DNA of 64,000 bases. Source: Bedellia somnulentella (taxonomy: Eukaryota > Arthropoda > Insecta > Lepidoptera > Bedelliidae). The DNA lies in NCBI GenBank assembly GCA_963576735.1, contig OY755175.1, positions 12,292,401-12,356,400 on the forward strand. Reading direction: 5' to 3'. Made by a program: the position numbers and the translations under genes. The first letter of the stretch is position 1. Every line of letters begins with the position of its first letter. The notes beneath the pieces are model-generated. The model had not been told where the DNA came from and made no database searches. It was given only the letters and a program-made list of their open reading frames with translations. This document shows positions 36,301-44,640 of this stretch, in pieces.

Positions 36301-37851
36301 GAAACAAACAGTCGTTTACATTACAAATGTACACAGTTATAAAAGGAACAATTAGACCTACAGCTCCATAAATTAATATTTTACACTTTTGTGTGCGGCA
36401 GGTAGATACATCAGTATTGTTTTTATTTTTATACATCAGGGTTTATCAAGTACAATTAACCTAAGTAGAAAATTGGTTTAGAGAAATAACATGAAACTTT
36501 TATAAACATTTACATAACATATGAACAAACAAAAGAGATAAATGAAATTAAGTTAAAAACGAATATCTTAATTAATGTTAGTCGAATGATTATAAACGCA
36601 AATTTGTATGCAGAGCCATTTGGATTTGTTATCATTTTATTCCTTGGCACTCAACATTGCATTCAAATATAATAATATTTAAACCAATAATGCGGAACAA
36701 AAGAAAACCAAGAGGGGATTGATTTTCGTATTAGATGTCTACTAAATAAATGAATCATGACAAGCGATTAAATAATCAATAAGCGAAGTTATTATAATTC
36801 TCTTACCCCAACCGTCATTTTCATTAGTCATTGCATTATGTAAATTACTTTTCCGTCGCGATGGGCCATCTGCTGTTGACGATATTCTTCTATTTCTGCA
36901 ATTACACATATATTTGAGATTTATCAATAAGGTCATTTACGTCAATTTGACCGATTCTGGTTATTGACAGGTTATCCTTTAGAACAGATCATGTGCATCT
37001 GCGTATGAATGATGTGTTCAATTTTTGTTTTTGGCTTTTGTTCATAAGTCATCAAATAATATTATTCTCTAAATCTTCAGCCAGCAATGACTAAACTAAA
37101 CCAAAAACCTCATATTATATATTGTAATTATTACTGTATGTCTTGTACATTATACATAGTCTACGTACTGTGCAGTACTCGTATGAATCCTATTATAGTT
37201 AATAATACGGGAACATTTTCATACTATCTTGTTATACGAGTAACTACTACTTATCCAACAGAATTTATATTACATGTTGCGTTTTTATTTTGAAAAATAA
37301 ATGAGGTTGCAAAATAACAAATAAATAACATTGATTTCAAATCAAATACACGTTGGCGCTATTCATTTCGTATTTTTGATATTGAATGAATTATTTTTCA
37401 CAAACTCTTTCTGGTTGTTTATTTGACCTAGTATTCGTTTTTTATTATCACATCCATACTTCTCCTCTTAACAGAGTATCTATACAAATATGTAATGAGC
37501 CTCTTAGTAAAGAGGAAACAATAAAAAACATCCTTATTCCTATTGTCTTTTTTGTCCTCACGACACGCTTACTATAGTAGTAGCTTACCTGTCAGATGGT
37601 AGGTTTTCTCTATCTTTACTGCCCTCGTTAGCCATTATGGAGACTTTTCGTTTGGTAGCCTCAGGTGTGACAGCTCGGGGTGTCGCGACTGAGGATACAG
37701 GAGCGGTCTGAGGGTTAGGAAATGAAGGGTATGCAGGAGTACTCGATGGGGCAGGAACTGCTGGCGACTGTGGTGGAGTTGCAGGCAAAGTCTGGTTGCC
37801 AGAGTTCTGCAAGTCGCTTAAGTCGAACGGATATTCTTTTATTGCTGCCAT
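24186..37851 (-). CDS. Nha: NHA-type Na+/H+ antiporter (SLC9B / CPA2 family), complete 12-exon gene
   Basis: Exons (high to low): 37589-37851, 36807-36895, 35838-35937, 35615-35763, 34869-35100, 32175-32344, 31623-31837, 27904-28075, 26404-26558, 25545-25709, 24809-25013, 24186-24361. The total is 2091 nt, 696 codons plus TGA; all eleven junctions are GT/AG and in phase. The product exchanges Na+ (or Li+) for H+ across a membrane. A cytosolic, Pro/Ser-rich N-terminus (about 1-190) precedes about a dozen membrane helices (about 193-640) and an acidic C-tail. Family-defining residues are present: the Asp pair D379-D380 in VSGMDDAAS, R538 (VVLRVL) and K566 (WMAKATVQ), which correspond to the Asp pair, Arg and Lys of human NHA2 (family knowledge). 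I cannot say which of the two fly paralogues (Nha1, Nha2) it matches. A UTR acceptor at 37872 shows there is at least one upstream non-coding exon. Confidence 0.9.
24809..25013 (-). CDS. Nha: NHA exon 11
   Basis: Encodes AALGPVALDEIKK, the YAETVTTICILSIVVTAPLG helix and ITIAGPRLLNK, closing the transport domain (human: ILITAPIGSLL...GPRLLQK). This exon is clearly GC-richer than its flanks. Confidence 0.92.
25235..25412 (+). repeat. Rep-A copy in NHA intron 10
   Basis: Plus orientation: CGGCTTAGAAAG, GTTTGGAGACCCATCACCAAC, GGCCGTGAGTATATGTATG. Antisense to the gene; shortened in the middle. Confidence 0.65.
25545..25709 (-). CDS. Nha: NHA exon 10
   Basis: Encodes the helix with R538 (GVVLRVLLTS), NLNLKEKFFVGLAWMAKATV with K566. 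Both charges are functionally important in human NHA2 (established family knowledge). Confidence 0.92.
26404..26558 (-). CDS. Nha: NHA exon 9
   Basis: Encodes PLAVIAFAFVACKNW, then VATAFEIFWMFFEPMLFGVTG (human: AWDIFQPLLFGLIGAEV). Donor TTGTG|GTTAGT, phase 0. Confidence 0.9.
26607..26834 (-). mobile_element. SINE-C, full copy in NHA intron 8
   Basis: Minus reading: tRNA-like head with GGCTGAGTGGATAGGTG (A-box-like) and GGTTGCGGGTTCGATCC (B box), body GATGAGCAATATGAGC, end ACTTGATCTGTG. Lies 48 bp from the exon 9 acceptor. Confidence 0.65.
26949..27035 (+). repeat. SINE-T 5' fragment
   Basis: GTATTAGCTCAGTCGGTAGA then GGGTCGGGTCTACACCAATT; the anticodon-region segment is deleted. Confidence 0.6.
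27095..27255 (+). repeat. Rep-A copy, 5'-truncated, NHA intron 8
   Basis: GGGCGATGTGGCTGTAGACC, TTCTTCCAAAAGTGGAC, TAGCGGTGAGTATACAAG. Confidence 0.55.
27274..27440 (+). repeat. SINE-B variant, decayed
   Basis: GACCTTGCTAGTTCAGAA and AGAGGTTCGAGTCC (B-box-like), later GAAAACCATATGTGGGGATA, the distal block of SINE-B (GAAAACCTCATGTGGGGATT at 5443). Confidence 0.4.
27904..28075 (-). CDS. Nha: NHA exon 8
   Basis: Encodes GPLSIISGVAFGVFCGYLVK, a charged FVPEKNDS loop, and LRVLLLLAGGLMSVLGSEEIGWGGAG (the human family has F...GSGGL at the same place). Confidence 0.9.
28120..28400. repeat. Possible transposon relic in NHA intron 7
   Basis: GACCGATTTCAACCAACTTTGG and CACTGATAAGTGATGGAC have the style of decayed lepidopteran elements. 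Ends unknown. Confidence 0.25.
28585..30845 (-). mobile_element. LINE-2: 5'-truncated Jockey/CR1-group element in NHA intron 7
   Basis: Same strand as the host gene. It consists of the uninterrupted RT half of ORF2 and a short 3' UTR ending in ATTTTTT-type repeats near 28585 (minus reading TTTTTATTTTTTATTTTTTA). The endonuclease part is absent, consistent with 5' truncation during insertion. Confidence 0.75.
28753..30828 (-). CDS. LINE-2 reverse transcriptase ORF, 691 codons, no stops
   Basis: RT motifs in order: SATGYDHIP, IIKPLHKSGE, NYRPIALIP, QYGFRKGSST, LLDMTKAFDF, GVPQGSILGPLLFLLYINDL, LYADDTTILI (catalytic pair), STKFLGFTLD; a C-terminal tail follows, ending SVKDFLAKCNI. LINE-1 ends very similarly (SVQDFLNDK), so the two are related. 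No endonuclease precedes it. The first ATG (30828) lies near the truncation point and may be fortuitous. It lies wholly in an intron, so it would not be in the mature NHA mRNA. Confidence 0.75.
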   Translation of the reverse strand: MIKYFNESTKQKDAIYGLIKAVNLDCFELRLQSKLQSSTYIQCRCCVRKRQLYLKYLHDPTNKKLNHNKLKLYSSTLKKVIGSAQRLNNMRYLKQSKNLNKASWTLFKNNFEQESQKSDICEIKLDDNKIINNPIDIANIFNDFFVNLTCAINDFNINNVNIPRNPNSIFLTPTDPNDINKIIKHLNNTSATGYDHIPTFLLKKCSTQLTIPITHIINQSLTEGTFPDRLKLSIIKPLHKSGERNILKNYRPIALIPVISKIFEKVMHDKLCSFLTTHSILIPNQYGFRKGSSTTLACFNLLKDVTDCLNSKLPVIGMLLDMTKAFDFVHHPTALEKFERYGIRGQAYNWLESYLTNRKQCVEICSIQNKHLNVFQSDSKSLKCGVPQGSILGPLLFLLYINDLSQTTANKCILYADDTTILIKCKNLDTYEYDINLTLNNIILWLENNNLQLNFNKTEFIQFRTYRRQPLNLKINYDGQTVKEVESTKFLGFTLDSFCNWKTHVDIICTKLEKYLFVIYRIRFVISEGAALTCYHGCVSSVLRYGIILWGNSVDSDRVFKIQKKCIRILCGADFLDSCVPLFKKLKILPFPSLYIYETLIFVYKNPKLFTLKPPKIRPQRGNHNMQYEHSAAKCLAICQRNCYEMSITLYNTISDDTKKLTFNKFKTVLFNYLIDNCIYSVKDFLAKCNI
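31125..31295 (+). repeat. Rep-A copy, decayed, NHA intron 7
   Basis: GTCGGCTTAGAAAAACACTAACCC, TTCAACTTCAAAAAACGGCTCAG, TAGCCTTGAGTTTATATC. Confidence 0.5.
31337..31612 (-). mobile_element. Rep-A, full copy inserted at the exon 7 splice donor
   Basis: Starts with the ACAT tail, then ACTCACGGCTATAAATCCC, and ends CTAAGCCGACACTACACAGC, present twice in tandem. Flanked by the exact 10-bp direct repeat TAATACTTAC (31327-31336 and 31613-31622), a target-site duplication. The right repeat is the NHA exon 7 donor in reverse (GTAAGTATTA). Confidence 0.85.
31613..31622 (-). promoter_or_regulatory. NHA intron 7 5' splice site, within a target-site duplication
   Basis: Minus reading GTAAGTATTA directly after exon 7. 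An identical decamer lies at 31327-31336, 286 bp further into the intron, on the other side of the Rep-A insert. Confidence 0.85.
31623..31837 (-). CDS. Nha: NHA exon 7 (cation-site exon)
   Basis: Encodes AVSPAVVVPCL, GYGVSKGIPTLVL and VSGMDDAASVA; D379-D380 is the ion-binding Asp pair of electrogenic CPA2 antiporters. Its donor CAA|GTAAGTATTA lies only 10 nt before a Rep-A insertion and is part of that insertion's target duplication. Confidence 0.92.
32175..32344 (-). CDS. Nha: NHA exon 6
   Basis: Encodes KIALTIILTRAGLDLDPVAM... and YLLGLPWDWG; these are strongly conserved NHA blocks (ILVRAGLGLD and YLLGLPWQWG in human). Donor ACTGGG|GTGAGC. Confidence 0.9.
32405..32770 (+). mobile_element. 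SINE-T, long copy in NHA intron 5
   Basis: Head with TGATAGTCCAATGGG (A box) and GAGTTCAAATCCCGGG (B box), body GGCCTACACCAATTTGTC, then the distal half CACTGTCCAAGCAAAACGTG, GACGATGTCACGTGATTTTC, CAACCCATTCAGGGATATAC. It shows that the separate 3' fragments at 17124 and 52866 belong to this family. Antisense to NHA, 61 bp from exon 6. Confidence 0.75.
33349..34567 (+). mobile_element. pogo/jerky-like DNA transposon relic in NHA intron 5
   Basis: Terminal inverted repeats: 33349-33366 GAGACCGGGGCAAGATGA and 34550-34567, whose reverse complement is GAGACTGGGGCAAGATGA (17 of 18). Further GGGGCAAGATG / TTTTGCCCCA repeats occur inside both ends (33715, 33747, 34331, 34370). The interior carries a broken transposase N-terminus at 33856-34146. 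The DDE catalytic part is missing, so this is a deletion derivative. Confidence 0.65.
33856..34260 (+). pseudogene. Broken pogo-type transposase, N-terminal HTH region
   Basis: ATG at 33856: MVHNYKQKKDRDKWNEEDMR followed by RAVNAV and a stop. Jerky/pogo transposases start with MVRNYKRK...W.EE.M..A. and a psq-type helix-turn-helix. Shifted frames then give RSSAIYDVPKLTL (the ...A...VP..TL HTH block) and LDNELEALRFGLT (family: EELV.YI..ME..LFGLT). After that a Lys-rich tail (KGNKQIKKPGKKTEKKIKK) leads to a stop near 34260. At least three breaks. Confidence 0.6.
34573..34868 (-). other. NHA intron 5, remainder
   Basis: AT-rich; includes a scrap TTGGTCGATGTGACTG...CACCAACAATC resembling Rep-A. 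Confidence 0.35.
34869..35100 (-). CDS. Nha: NHA exon 5
   Basis: Encodes about residues 201-278: end of helix 1 (VLVWVTVWVVLGD), helix 2 (LFMLTVLTLVSYFGGWLM), LPALIGMLIVGIVMKNVGF, and a short loop with a possible N-glycosylation site (N267-E-T). Matches the human family block LP.LLGMLLAGF.IRN. Confidence 0.9.
35615..35763 (-). CDS. Nha: NHA exon 4
   Basis: Encodes residues 151-201: SWWFACCQKCHQED..., CPYPLCPSYRQC, then the start of the first membrane helix (NLAVFIIG). Six Cys and one His within 35 residues precede the membrane domain. It is separated from exon 3 by a 74-bp intron. Confidence 0.85.
35838..35937 (-). CDS. Nha: NHA exon 3
   Basis: Acceptor TGCACAG, donor GAGAG|GTACTG; 100 nt. 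Encodes DRSTHIEGRFKKYSTASSIY... to HIER. Needed to link phase 1 of exon 2 with phase 2 required by exon 4; no other frame is open. Confidence 0.75.
35938..36806 (-). other. NHA intron 2
   Basis: AT-rich intron, no recognisable element. Confidence 0.5.
36807..36895 (-). CDS. Nha: NHA exon 2
   Basis: Acceptor TTGCAG, donor TTGGG|GTAAGAG; 89 nt, phase 2 in, phase 1 out. Encodes NRRISSTADGPSRRKSNLHN..., with two Arg-rich Ser sites. The other two frames contain stops. Exons 2 and 3 together total 189 nt (63 codons), so skipping both would keep frame. Confidence 0.8.
37589..37851 (-). CDS. Nha: NHA exon 1 (start codon)
   Basis: Begins MAAIKEYPFDLSDL; then a Pro/Ala/Thr-rich disordered stretch; then TKRKVSIMANEG, a basophilic-kinase-like Ser site; ends ...LPSDR. 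Donor GACAG|GTAAGC, phase 2. An acceptor CCAACAG at 37873-37879, 21 nt before the ATG, shows that the 5' UTR is split. Confidence 0.9.
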
Positions 37852-37871
37852 TCGTATACTAGTTTTGCGGA

Positions 37872-37879
37872 CCTGTTGG
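37872..37879 (-). promoter_or_regulatory. 3' splice site in the NHA 5' UTR
   Basis: Minus reading TTTATTTGCCAACAG|GTCCGC just upstream of the start codon. It implies a non-coding first exon farther right, possibly in the GC-rich block at 48910-49260. Confidence 0.5.
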
Positions 37880-39619
37880 CAAATAAATATATGTTAATGA
37901 GTGGGCAATCTCTGAAACTTAGTTTTCTGAATTTGATCCTCAATGCAGATATCTATTTAGAGGTGTAATTAACTGTTTACAATTATACTTATAAAAGCGG
38001 GCGTTTTGAAAATATTGAACGGTTCCAAATATATATGCAAAGAATTAGTGAAATCAATCAAACTAAGGAAGTTTGCCGTTTAAGTTAAAAAATATATACA
38101 TACTCGGTTTTATATCAATCAAGTTCCTGTATATTTTAATCTAGTTATTTGTTAAGTTGTAAACTTATTATATTATATATTATACATAGTATATCAAGCA
38201 TTATTGCTAAAAAATTTCGCGTAAAAAGGTATTTTATGAAAGATGCTGGACGAGATTCATAATAAATTTGAGGATGTGCGGGAAGTGTTTAGTAATCTAA
38301 TGGAAATCACGAGACTGAATCAAGATCATTATATAAATCATGAAAAGTATTTAGAAGGACATAATAAGAGATATTTCTTTATAAAAAGTTAGAATAGGCC
38401 TATCAGTTATATGTAACAAGTGTATCTCAGTTGTCTCCGATAAAGATAAACGTAATAAAGTGGTAACGGATTGAGAATGGGTGAGTTCCTCATTTAATGC
38501 GTCCTACACACGCTGGCAATTGAAATCTTATTGCATCATCGGTGAATGAATTGCAAAATGATGATGATTATTAGGATAATGTGGAGGAATCAGACTAATC
38601 TAGCATAGATGTGTCAAAATAGGATCTTGAATTGAGTAATGATAACAGTATCGGTTCACAGATAGTACTTGTGATCGAGTTTTTGTTTTTTTCTTAATAT
38701 CCCTACTTATACTCACGACTATTTTATTTATATTATATCTCAATGAGAGTAGCGAAAAGTAACTAAATATAATCATAAAAAGTTGGGAGAGACTTTTTCC
38801 CTATCATGCGAACATACTGCCCAGCCCACTTAATATGAGGCATTAAGAGCGAGTACTCTCGCTTGAATTAAATTTTATACCTGTCAGTATTACGCCATAC
38901 TTTTCACATAAAATGATTTTTCAATTCACACATTTCACATTTCTAGCTATGTGTGAGGGGGTGAAGTTAATTCTCTAAACTCCGATGGTCAAAAATACGA
39001 CGACATGGTCTAAAATATGATTATCTCTTCCTTCTCATCATGGATTTATTCCTTAAACTTTGATTTGAGATTATATATAGAGACGTATTGCGATGACCAC
39101 TGATACTTAATAAATGTTATATGATACATTTGTCATATATTTCTATTATTCCTACTCTATAGCTGTAAGGTTTATAACGCTTAAGATAAACGTAACCTAC
39201 TATATGTTTAGGAGGATTTTTTAAAACAATAGGATTATGATAATATTATGTTATGCTTAGATTACTCATTCATACTTGTTATAATTTCGGTCTATCTTTC
39301 AGTCCACTAGGAATAAATAGTCAAATTGGAATAAATAACAGAAGCTCTAAACAATTTTATGTCCGATCTGATTTTCAAATAATCCTAAACAAAATCTTAA
39401 AACAGCTTCTCTCCGTATATAACATAGCCGAATATGAAGTTATATATATTGTAAAAATCACATGATGTCATATCACCTAAAGTTTAGCCTAGCAATTTGA
39501 TTGAACATTTCAAGCAGGGACTAACTTAGTTTCGTTATTAATTAATATAGATTTGTCGGTGTGTATTGTTTATAGTATGTTGATAAATACATGTAAATCT
39601 GTAACGGGAATTTATTCTA
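37873..39619. other. Upstream of NHA coding exons; no feature supported
   Basis: AT-rich. Contains a 49-codon ATG frame at 38242-38391 without a recognised domain, and a weak Rep-A scrap (TACTCACGACTATTTTAT, 38710). Confidence 0.35.
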
Positions 39620-39745
39620 TACATACATACATACATATACTCACGGCTATAAATCACAGGAAGGGGTCGCCAGAGCTAAAGAATTATAAATTCCTCAGCC
39701 ACTTTTGGAAATTTGAGTGGGGAAAAGATAGTAAAAAATTTATCC
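39620..39745 (-). repeat. Rep-A distal fragment
   Basis: ACATACATACATACATATAC tail, ACGGCTATAAATCACAG, CAGCCACTTTTGGAAATTTGAG; stops after GGGGAAAAGATAG. Confidence 0.7.
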
Positions 39746-40067
39746 TATCCCTTCCGTAGTTGAGCTAACAGAGTTATCTATCAATAACACTTAATACTAC
39801 TCAGTATACACGGTTCACAACTACAATGACGTCGGGTTATATCAATTATGCTCGTTAAATGATGATAGAATGGCGATAATACGTTGCAAATGGGCTTAGC
39901 ACTGGTTTGTTTACAATATTTTTTCACTCCGACTTGACGCGTTAAGGAATACATATGGAAAAAAATGAGAATAAATTCATATTAACAGCAAAAAGATATT
40001 TTAGCTTAGCTGAGTAACTTATTATTTTTTATTAAATTATGAAATTTTAAAATTGATATTATTATTA

Positions 40068-40312
40068 GCTGTGTAGTGTCGGCTTAGAATAGCACTACCT
40101 TATTGCTTCCGGTGGGTGTACGTAAAAGGTGACTAACGGTATTGGGGATTTTAAGGGATTTTTGGGCGATGCGGTTGGAGACCCATCACCAGCAACCTTT
40201 ATTTTTATCATCTTTTCCCCACTCACATTTCCAAAAGTGGCTGAGGAATTTCTAATTTCTTAGCTCTGGCTACCCCTTGTAGGGATTTATAGCCGTGAGT
40301 AAATGTATATAT
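40068..40312 (+). repeat. Rep-A, full copy
   Basis: From AGCTGTGTAGTGTCGGCTTAG to TATAGCCGTGAGTAAATG; it can serve as the type copy. Head CGGCTTAGAATAG and GGTTGGAGACCC weakly resemble pol III A and B boxes (inference). Confidence 0.85.
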
Positions 40313-40427
40313 TTATAAAATAATTAAATTTTATGAGATTTTATGTGTGATAGGTAATTTAAATCACTACCCTACCTTTGAAAACAATGTTTACATAACA
40401 CTTTTATTCAGATTTAAATATTAATAT

Positions 40428-40677
40428 ACATACATACATACATATGCTCACGGCTATAAATCCCTTAACGGGGTAGCCAGAGCTTTGGAATAAGAAATTC
40501 TTCAGCCACTTTTGGAAGTTGATTGGGGAAAAGATGGTAATAATAAATGTTTTTGGTGACGGGACTCCAACCACATCGCCCAAAAATCACTTAAAAAGCC
40601 CCGATTCCCTTAGTCGCCTCTTACGATCACCCACGGGTAGAAATGGGGTAGTGTTATTCTAAGCCAACACTACACGG
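40428..40677 (-). repeat. Rep-A, full copy with target duplication
   Basis: Flanked by TTAAATATTAATATA (left) and TTAAATATCAATATA (right), 14 of 15 identical, which supports retroposition. Confidence 0.85.
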
Positions 40678-41571
40678 CAATTAAATATCAATATATTTTT
40701 TCGAAAACCTTGCAAATGGTTAAATGTGTGATACACCCTTTGACTCTTGAACTAAGCAGCAGATCTATTCGAGTCAACACATTCTGACCACAGTTCAAGT
40801 ATTAAAAAAAAGGCCTTGTTAATAGAAAATTAAAATAATTATATAAATTGTTAATATCACCTACGAGTGAACATCAAAAGGGATTTTCCCTATTAATCCC
40901 ACGAGTGCAGTGTGGTGCTGAATGCGAATAACCGCAAATTAAAATGATAAATATAATTATTGAGAACAAGTAACGCTTACTTGCAGAAAATCTCAGCTCA
41001 CTTGGCTTGGCTGCAATTACATAAATAATGTAGATACTCTCAATTTTACAGAGGTACTGTAGTTAAAATATTGCAATGAAAAACTATATCCAAAAATTAC
41101 TTGCCATCACTTCATGAAGTCAAATTTGATTTTTATAGCCCACGTTACACTATAACTTGCAATTATTAATACAACTGTAAGATCAATACACAAACACTAA
41201 TGAAGATGTTACCCTTTAGACTCACAATAGTGTAATAACATTCAAGAGTGTGTTTAACGAATTCTACCGTTTAATATTCATTGGCGATGCGTCTCGCGGC
41301 ATTTTCCCGATACGGGTAGGTACTGTATGTAAATGTAGTAAGTTCTGTGTGGTCATCTCTGAGATTCGCCTCGATAAATGAAGGTTGCAGGAAACATTTG
41401 ATATCACCTAGAGTCTTATGATTCTCTGGAGCGCAACCCTACTAGATATAGTTTCTTAACCTTGCTCTAGCGTTGCATTGGGTTGCGACAATTGGTTCAG
41501 TAACAGAATTTCAAGGGCGTAATTATTAGTTATATCTATTCTTTTATAATTCATTGAACATAGATAAAAAA

Positions 41572-41818
41572 GTTGCTGTGTAGTGCTGGTTTAGAATGTC
41601 ACCCCTTTCTACCCACGGGTGTCGTAAGAAGCGACTAAGGGTATTGGGGCTTTTTAATAGATTTTTGGGCGATGAGTTTGGAGACCCATCCGCAACAACC
41701 TTAAGTTTACCATCTTTTCCCTACTCAACTTCCAAAAGTGGCTGAGAAATTTCTAATTCCTTAGCTCTGGCTACCCCTTCTTGGGATTTATAGACGTGAG
41801 TATATGTATGTATGCATG
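41572..41818 (+). repeat. Rep-A, full copy
   Basis: GCTGTGTAGTGCTGGTTTAG to TATAGACGTGAGTATATG, with ATGT tail; flanked by short AT-rich repeats (ATAAAAA). Confidence 0.8.
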
Positions 41819-42596
41819 TAAATAAAAATGTGTGACGTTTCGGATTCGAATATGGCAAGTTGAAAGAATTGGCTAAGACCATCGTCATGAATCTGTTCTT
41901 TATGTCATCAAGTGTTTGAAGAATTGGTCATTTCATAGATCTGGCCAATAAACGCTCATTGCTAATAAATACTTATTATAGCCGTGAGTATAGGTAAGTA
42001 AAGCAGTGTACTAGAGTGATTTTTTTGTGTAATTTGCGAATATAACAATTGAAATTTAATTATGTTCAATTACCTTGTATAATTACCTGAAACGATTATC
42101 ACCAGCAATAAAAAAGTACCATCATCATTGCACTCAGTAAGTTATGTAAGTATATAAATAAAGTTCGCTGTTCACTAATAGTCACAGAGTTTAGTTTTAT
42201 TCAGTAATGACATTAAAAGAAAAACTTAAAATATGCACACATAAGTTTATATTTATGCCAATGGGCCTTCACGGTTTTTATGAAAATAGGGAACATTGTA
42301 AGTTATGATTTTTCTTCCAAATGTTTCAAATACATTTAGAATTTAAAGAATGTAAATAAATTATTAACGTACATTTTTTTCAAGTCAAATCAACAACGTT
42401 CAAGTAGACTTTATAGAATTTGAAATCAACGAAAATGAACTCATTTTGCAGGGATGCCATTAGCTATAAAAAGGTTGAAAAAAGTGTGTGGGAATCTTAT
42501 AAGTATGAATAACTTTATAATAGAATAAAGGAGTGTGATTTTGAAATTACTTATGATTATAAGCCAAAGGGAAACAAGCATAAATAATATTATTCG
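41819..42596. other. Non-coding
   Basis: AT-rich; a small Rep-A end (TATAGCCGTGAGTATAGG) at about 41977. Confidence 0.4.
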
Positions 42597-42647
42597 GGCT
42601 GCGGCCTGGCGCTCGACCTGCCGCAGACCGACCAGTTCCAGCAAGAC
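42597..42647 (+). pseudogene. Orphan exon-like GC-rich fragment
   Basis: 51 bp of sharply higher GC reads GCGLALDLPQTDQFQQD in frame and ends at a perfect donor GAC|GTGAGT. There is no AG acceptor or open frame upstream (TAA within five codons). It looks like the 3' end of a real exon pasted into AT-rich DNA. I do not recognise the parent gene. Confidence 0.35.
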
Positions 42648-43739
42648 GTGAGTGTTGGAAAATATGCCCTCTGAGTATGTATCTTTAGAGACCGCGACTA
42701 TGTTGCAAGTTGCAATATTGTCGCTGTCAAAACTGTAAAATCACAAAAAAAAGTTATTGTGTATGAACGCCGGAAAAAACCGTTTTCACGAATTGCAACA
42801 CTCTTCCCGAGAAATAGGCTTTAATGCCTAGGCATATCCAATGTGAATAAAATAATAGATGTGCGAGACTGAACGAAGCGCTAGCGAGTTATAAAATTTG
42901 AAGACTTGTACTCAGCGAGCATATTAAGTTGTAAGTTAGCAGTGCAATAACAATTTATCACCCTTTCCATAACCAAAACCCAACATTTTCTCTATTTATC
43001 GCCTTTATTTGTGTTTTAGATTTTCCACGTTACCTTTGATTATAATATGATTTATTTTTTGCATTACTCTATACTGTAGTAAAGTTTTGTCACCACTTGT
43101 AAAAAATAATATCATTATTTCATTAATTTATTTAAAGCTACTATTCTACTGGCCGATATAAATAGTTTTATAATCAGTCCCTGGAAGACATAGATCATGT
43201 TAAATGTTCGTTTTACCTTCCGGCAAAGCAATTGGTATTCATATCATATGTTCCATTGTAGCTCAATACAGCAGGGACCTAGTCCCAACAGATTGACTTT
43301 ATCGAGTTCAAGGCAAATAACTGGACACATGTATAATACAGACCGACAAATACATATTGAAAAAACATCGGATTGAAATTTATTTACGTTTCATTAGCAG
43401 TTATCCATTGTTAAAATGATATTACTAGGTTTTTACACTCGTGACTCATTTATTACGTGTGACTATCGTTTTCTTGTATTTTGTTTTTCATTAAGTGTTT
43501 ATTTACTGTCCAATCAAAGTAATGGCTGGCTAATCATTTAATTGAAGCTTCTGGCTGTACAAAAAGGTTATTTAAGGTTACATTATTTTTTTAACAGTAA
43601 CATAAAATATGTTTTTAATCAATAAGAGTTAAAGTGTAATCAATAATAGTATTTCTGTAACAATGGGGGCTGGTGAATAAAGGTTAGAAAAAAGATAGTT
43701 TCTGACTGGAACAACTACATAAAAGTTCCCAAATTACAT
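42648..43739. other. Non-coding, no feature seen
   Basis: AT-rich with no recognisable repeat family. Confidence 0.4.
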
Positions 43740-43912
43740 ACGTATATACACAACTCACGGCTATAAATCCGTAAAAGGGGTAGCCAATTTAGGGGGGTGA
43801 TTAGAAATTCCTCAGCCACTTTTGAAAGTTAAGTGAGGAAAAGATGGTAAAGTTGTTGGTGATGGGTCTCCAACCGCATCGCCCAAAAATCCATTAAAAA
43901 GTGCCAATACCC
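43740..43912 (-). repeat. Rep-A copy, lacking the head
   Basis: ACTCACGGCTATAAATCCG, CAGCCACTTTTGAAAGTTAAG, GGTCTCCAACCGCATCGCCC; breaks off in AGTGCCAATACCCTG. Confidence 0.75.
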
Positions 43913-44109
43913 TGTTTTTCCAAACTTATGAATAAAATTATTGTAAACCAATTATATTTTTTAATAAAATCAAGAAATTATATTTAGTAGTGATCGATAT
44001 TCAATGTCTCAATAGCCTTTACTGCTGGGTTTGTGAGTTTTATACTAGTATGAGGATGCATATATTCTGTCTGTAAATGGATTAAACAAAATGTAGGAAT
44101 GAATGAAAG

Positions 44110-44152
44110 CTATGTAGTGTCGGGTTAGCCGTGAGTATATGTATATATATGA
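44110..44152 (+). repeat. Rep-A internal-deletion derivative
   Basis: AGCTATGTAGTGTCGGGTTAG is joined directly to CCGTGAGTATATGTATATAT: the head and tail of Rep-A with about 200 bp removed. Confidence 0.65.
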
Positions 44153-44391
44153 ATAAATCTAATCAATAAAAAAAACGACACTAAGATATCACGTTCTCTC
44201 GGAAGTATCGCAGAGATGGAATATATTTTTTTGTAATATCATTAAAAATATGCACTCTTTAACTGCTTGTTAGGCGATGTTATTTGAAGTGCTTCACCAA
44301 AGATACATTTTTTCATTGATAAAGAAATAAAGTACATAATCGATAAGAGGGGTTATAATTTATTATTTTGTAAAATACTGTTTGTTGTGTT

Positions 44392-44640
44392 GCCGTGTAG
44401 TGTCGGCTTAGAATAACACTACCCCATTTCTACCCGTGGGTGATCGTAAGAGGCGACTAACGGTATTGGGGCTTTTAAGGGATTTTTGGGCGATGATATT
44501 GGAGACCCATCACCGAAAACCTTTATTTCACCATCTTTTCCCCACGCAACTTCCAAAAGTGGCTGAGGAATTTATAATTACTTGCCTCTGGCTACCCCTT
44601 CTAGGGAATTACAGCCGTGAGTATATGTATGCATGTATGT
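44392..44640 (+). repeat. Rep-A, full copy
   Basis: GCCGTGTAGTGTCGGCTTAG to CAGCCGTGAGTATATGTATG; an 83-codon frame across it is an artefact of the repeat. Confidence 0.85.

Noticed and set aside
38242..38391. 49-codon ORF with acidic/basic helix-like sequence (MLDEIHNKFEDVREVF...)
   Set aside because: Possibly a relic of a hAT-like or other element, but no motif beyond it is convincing.
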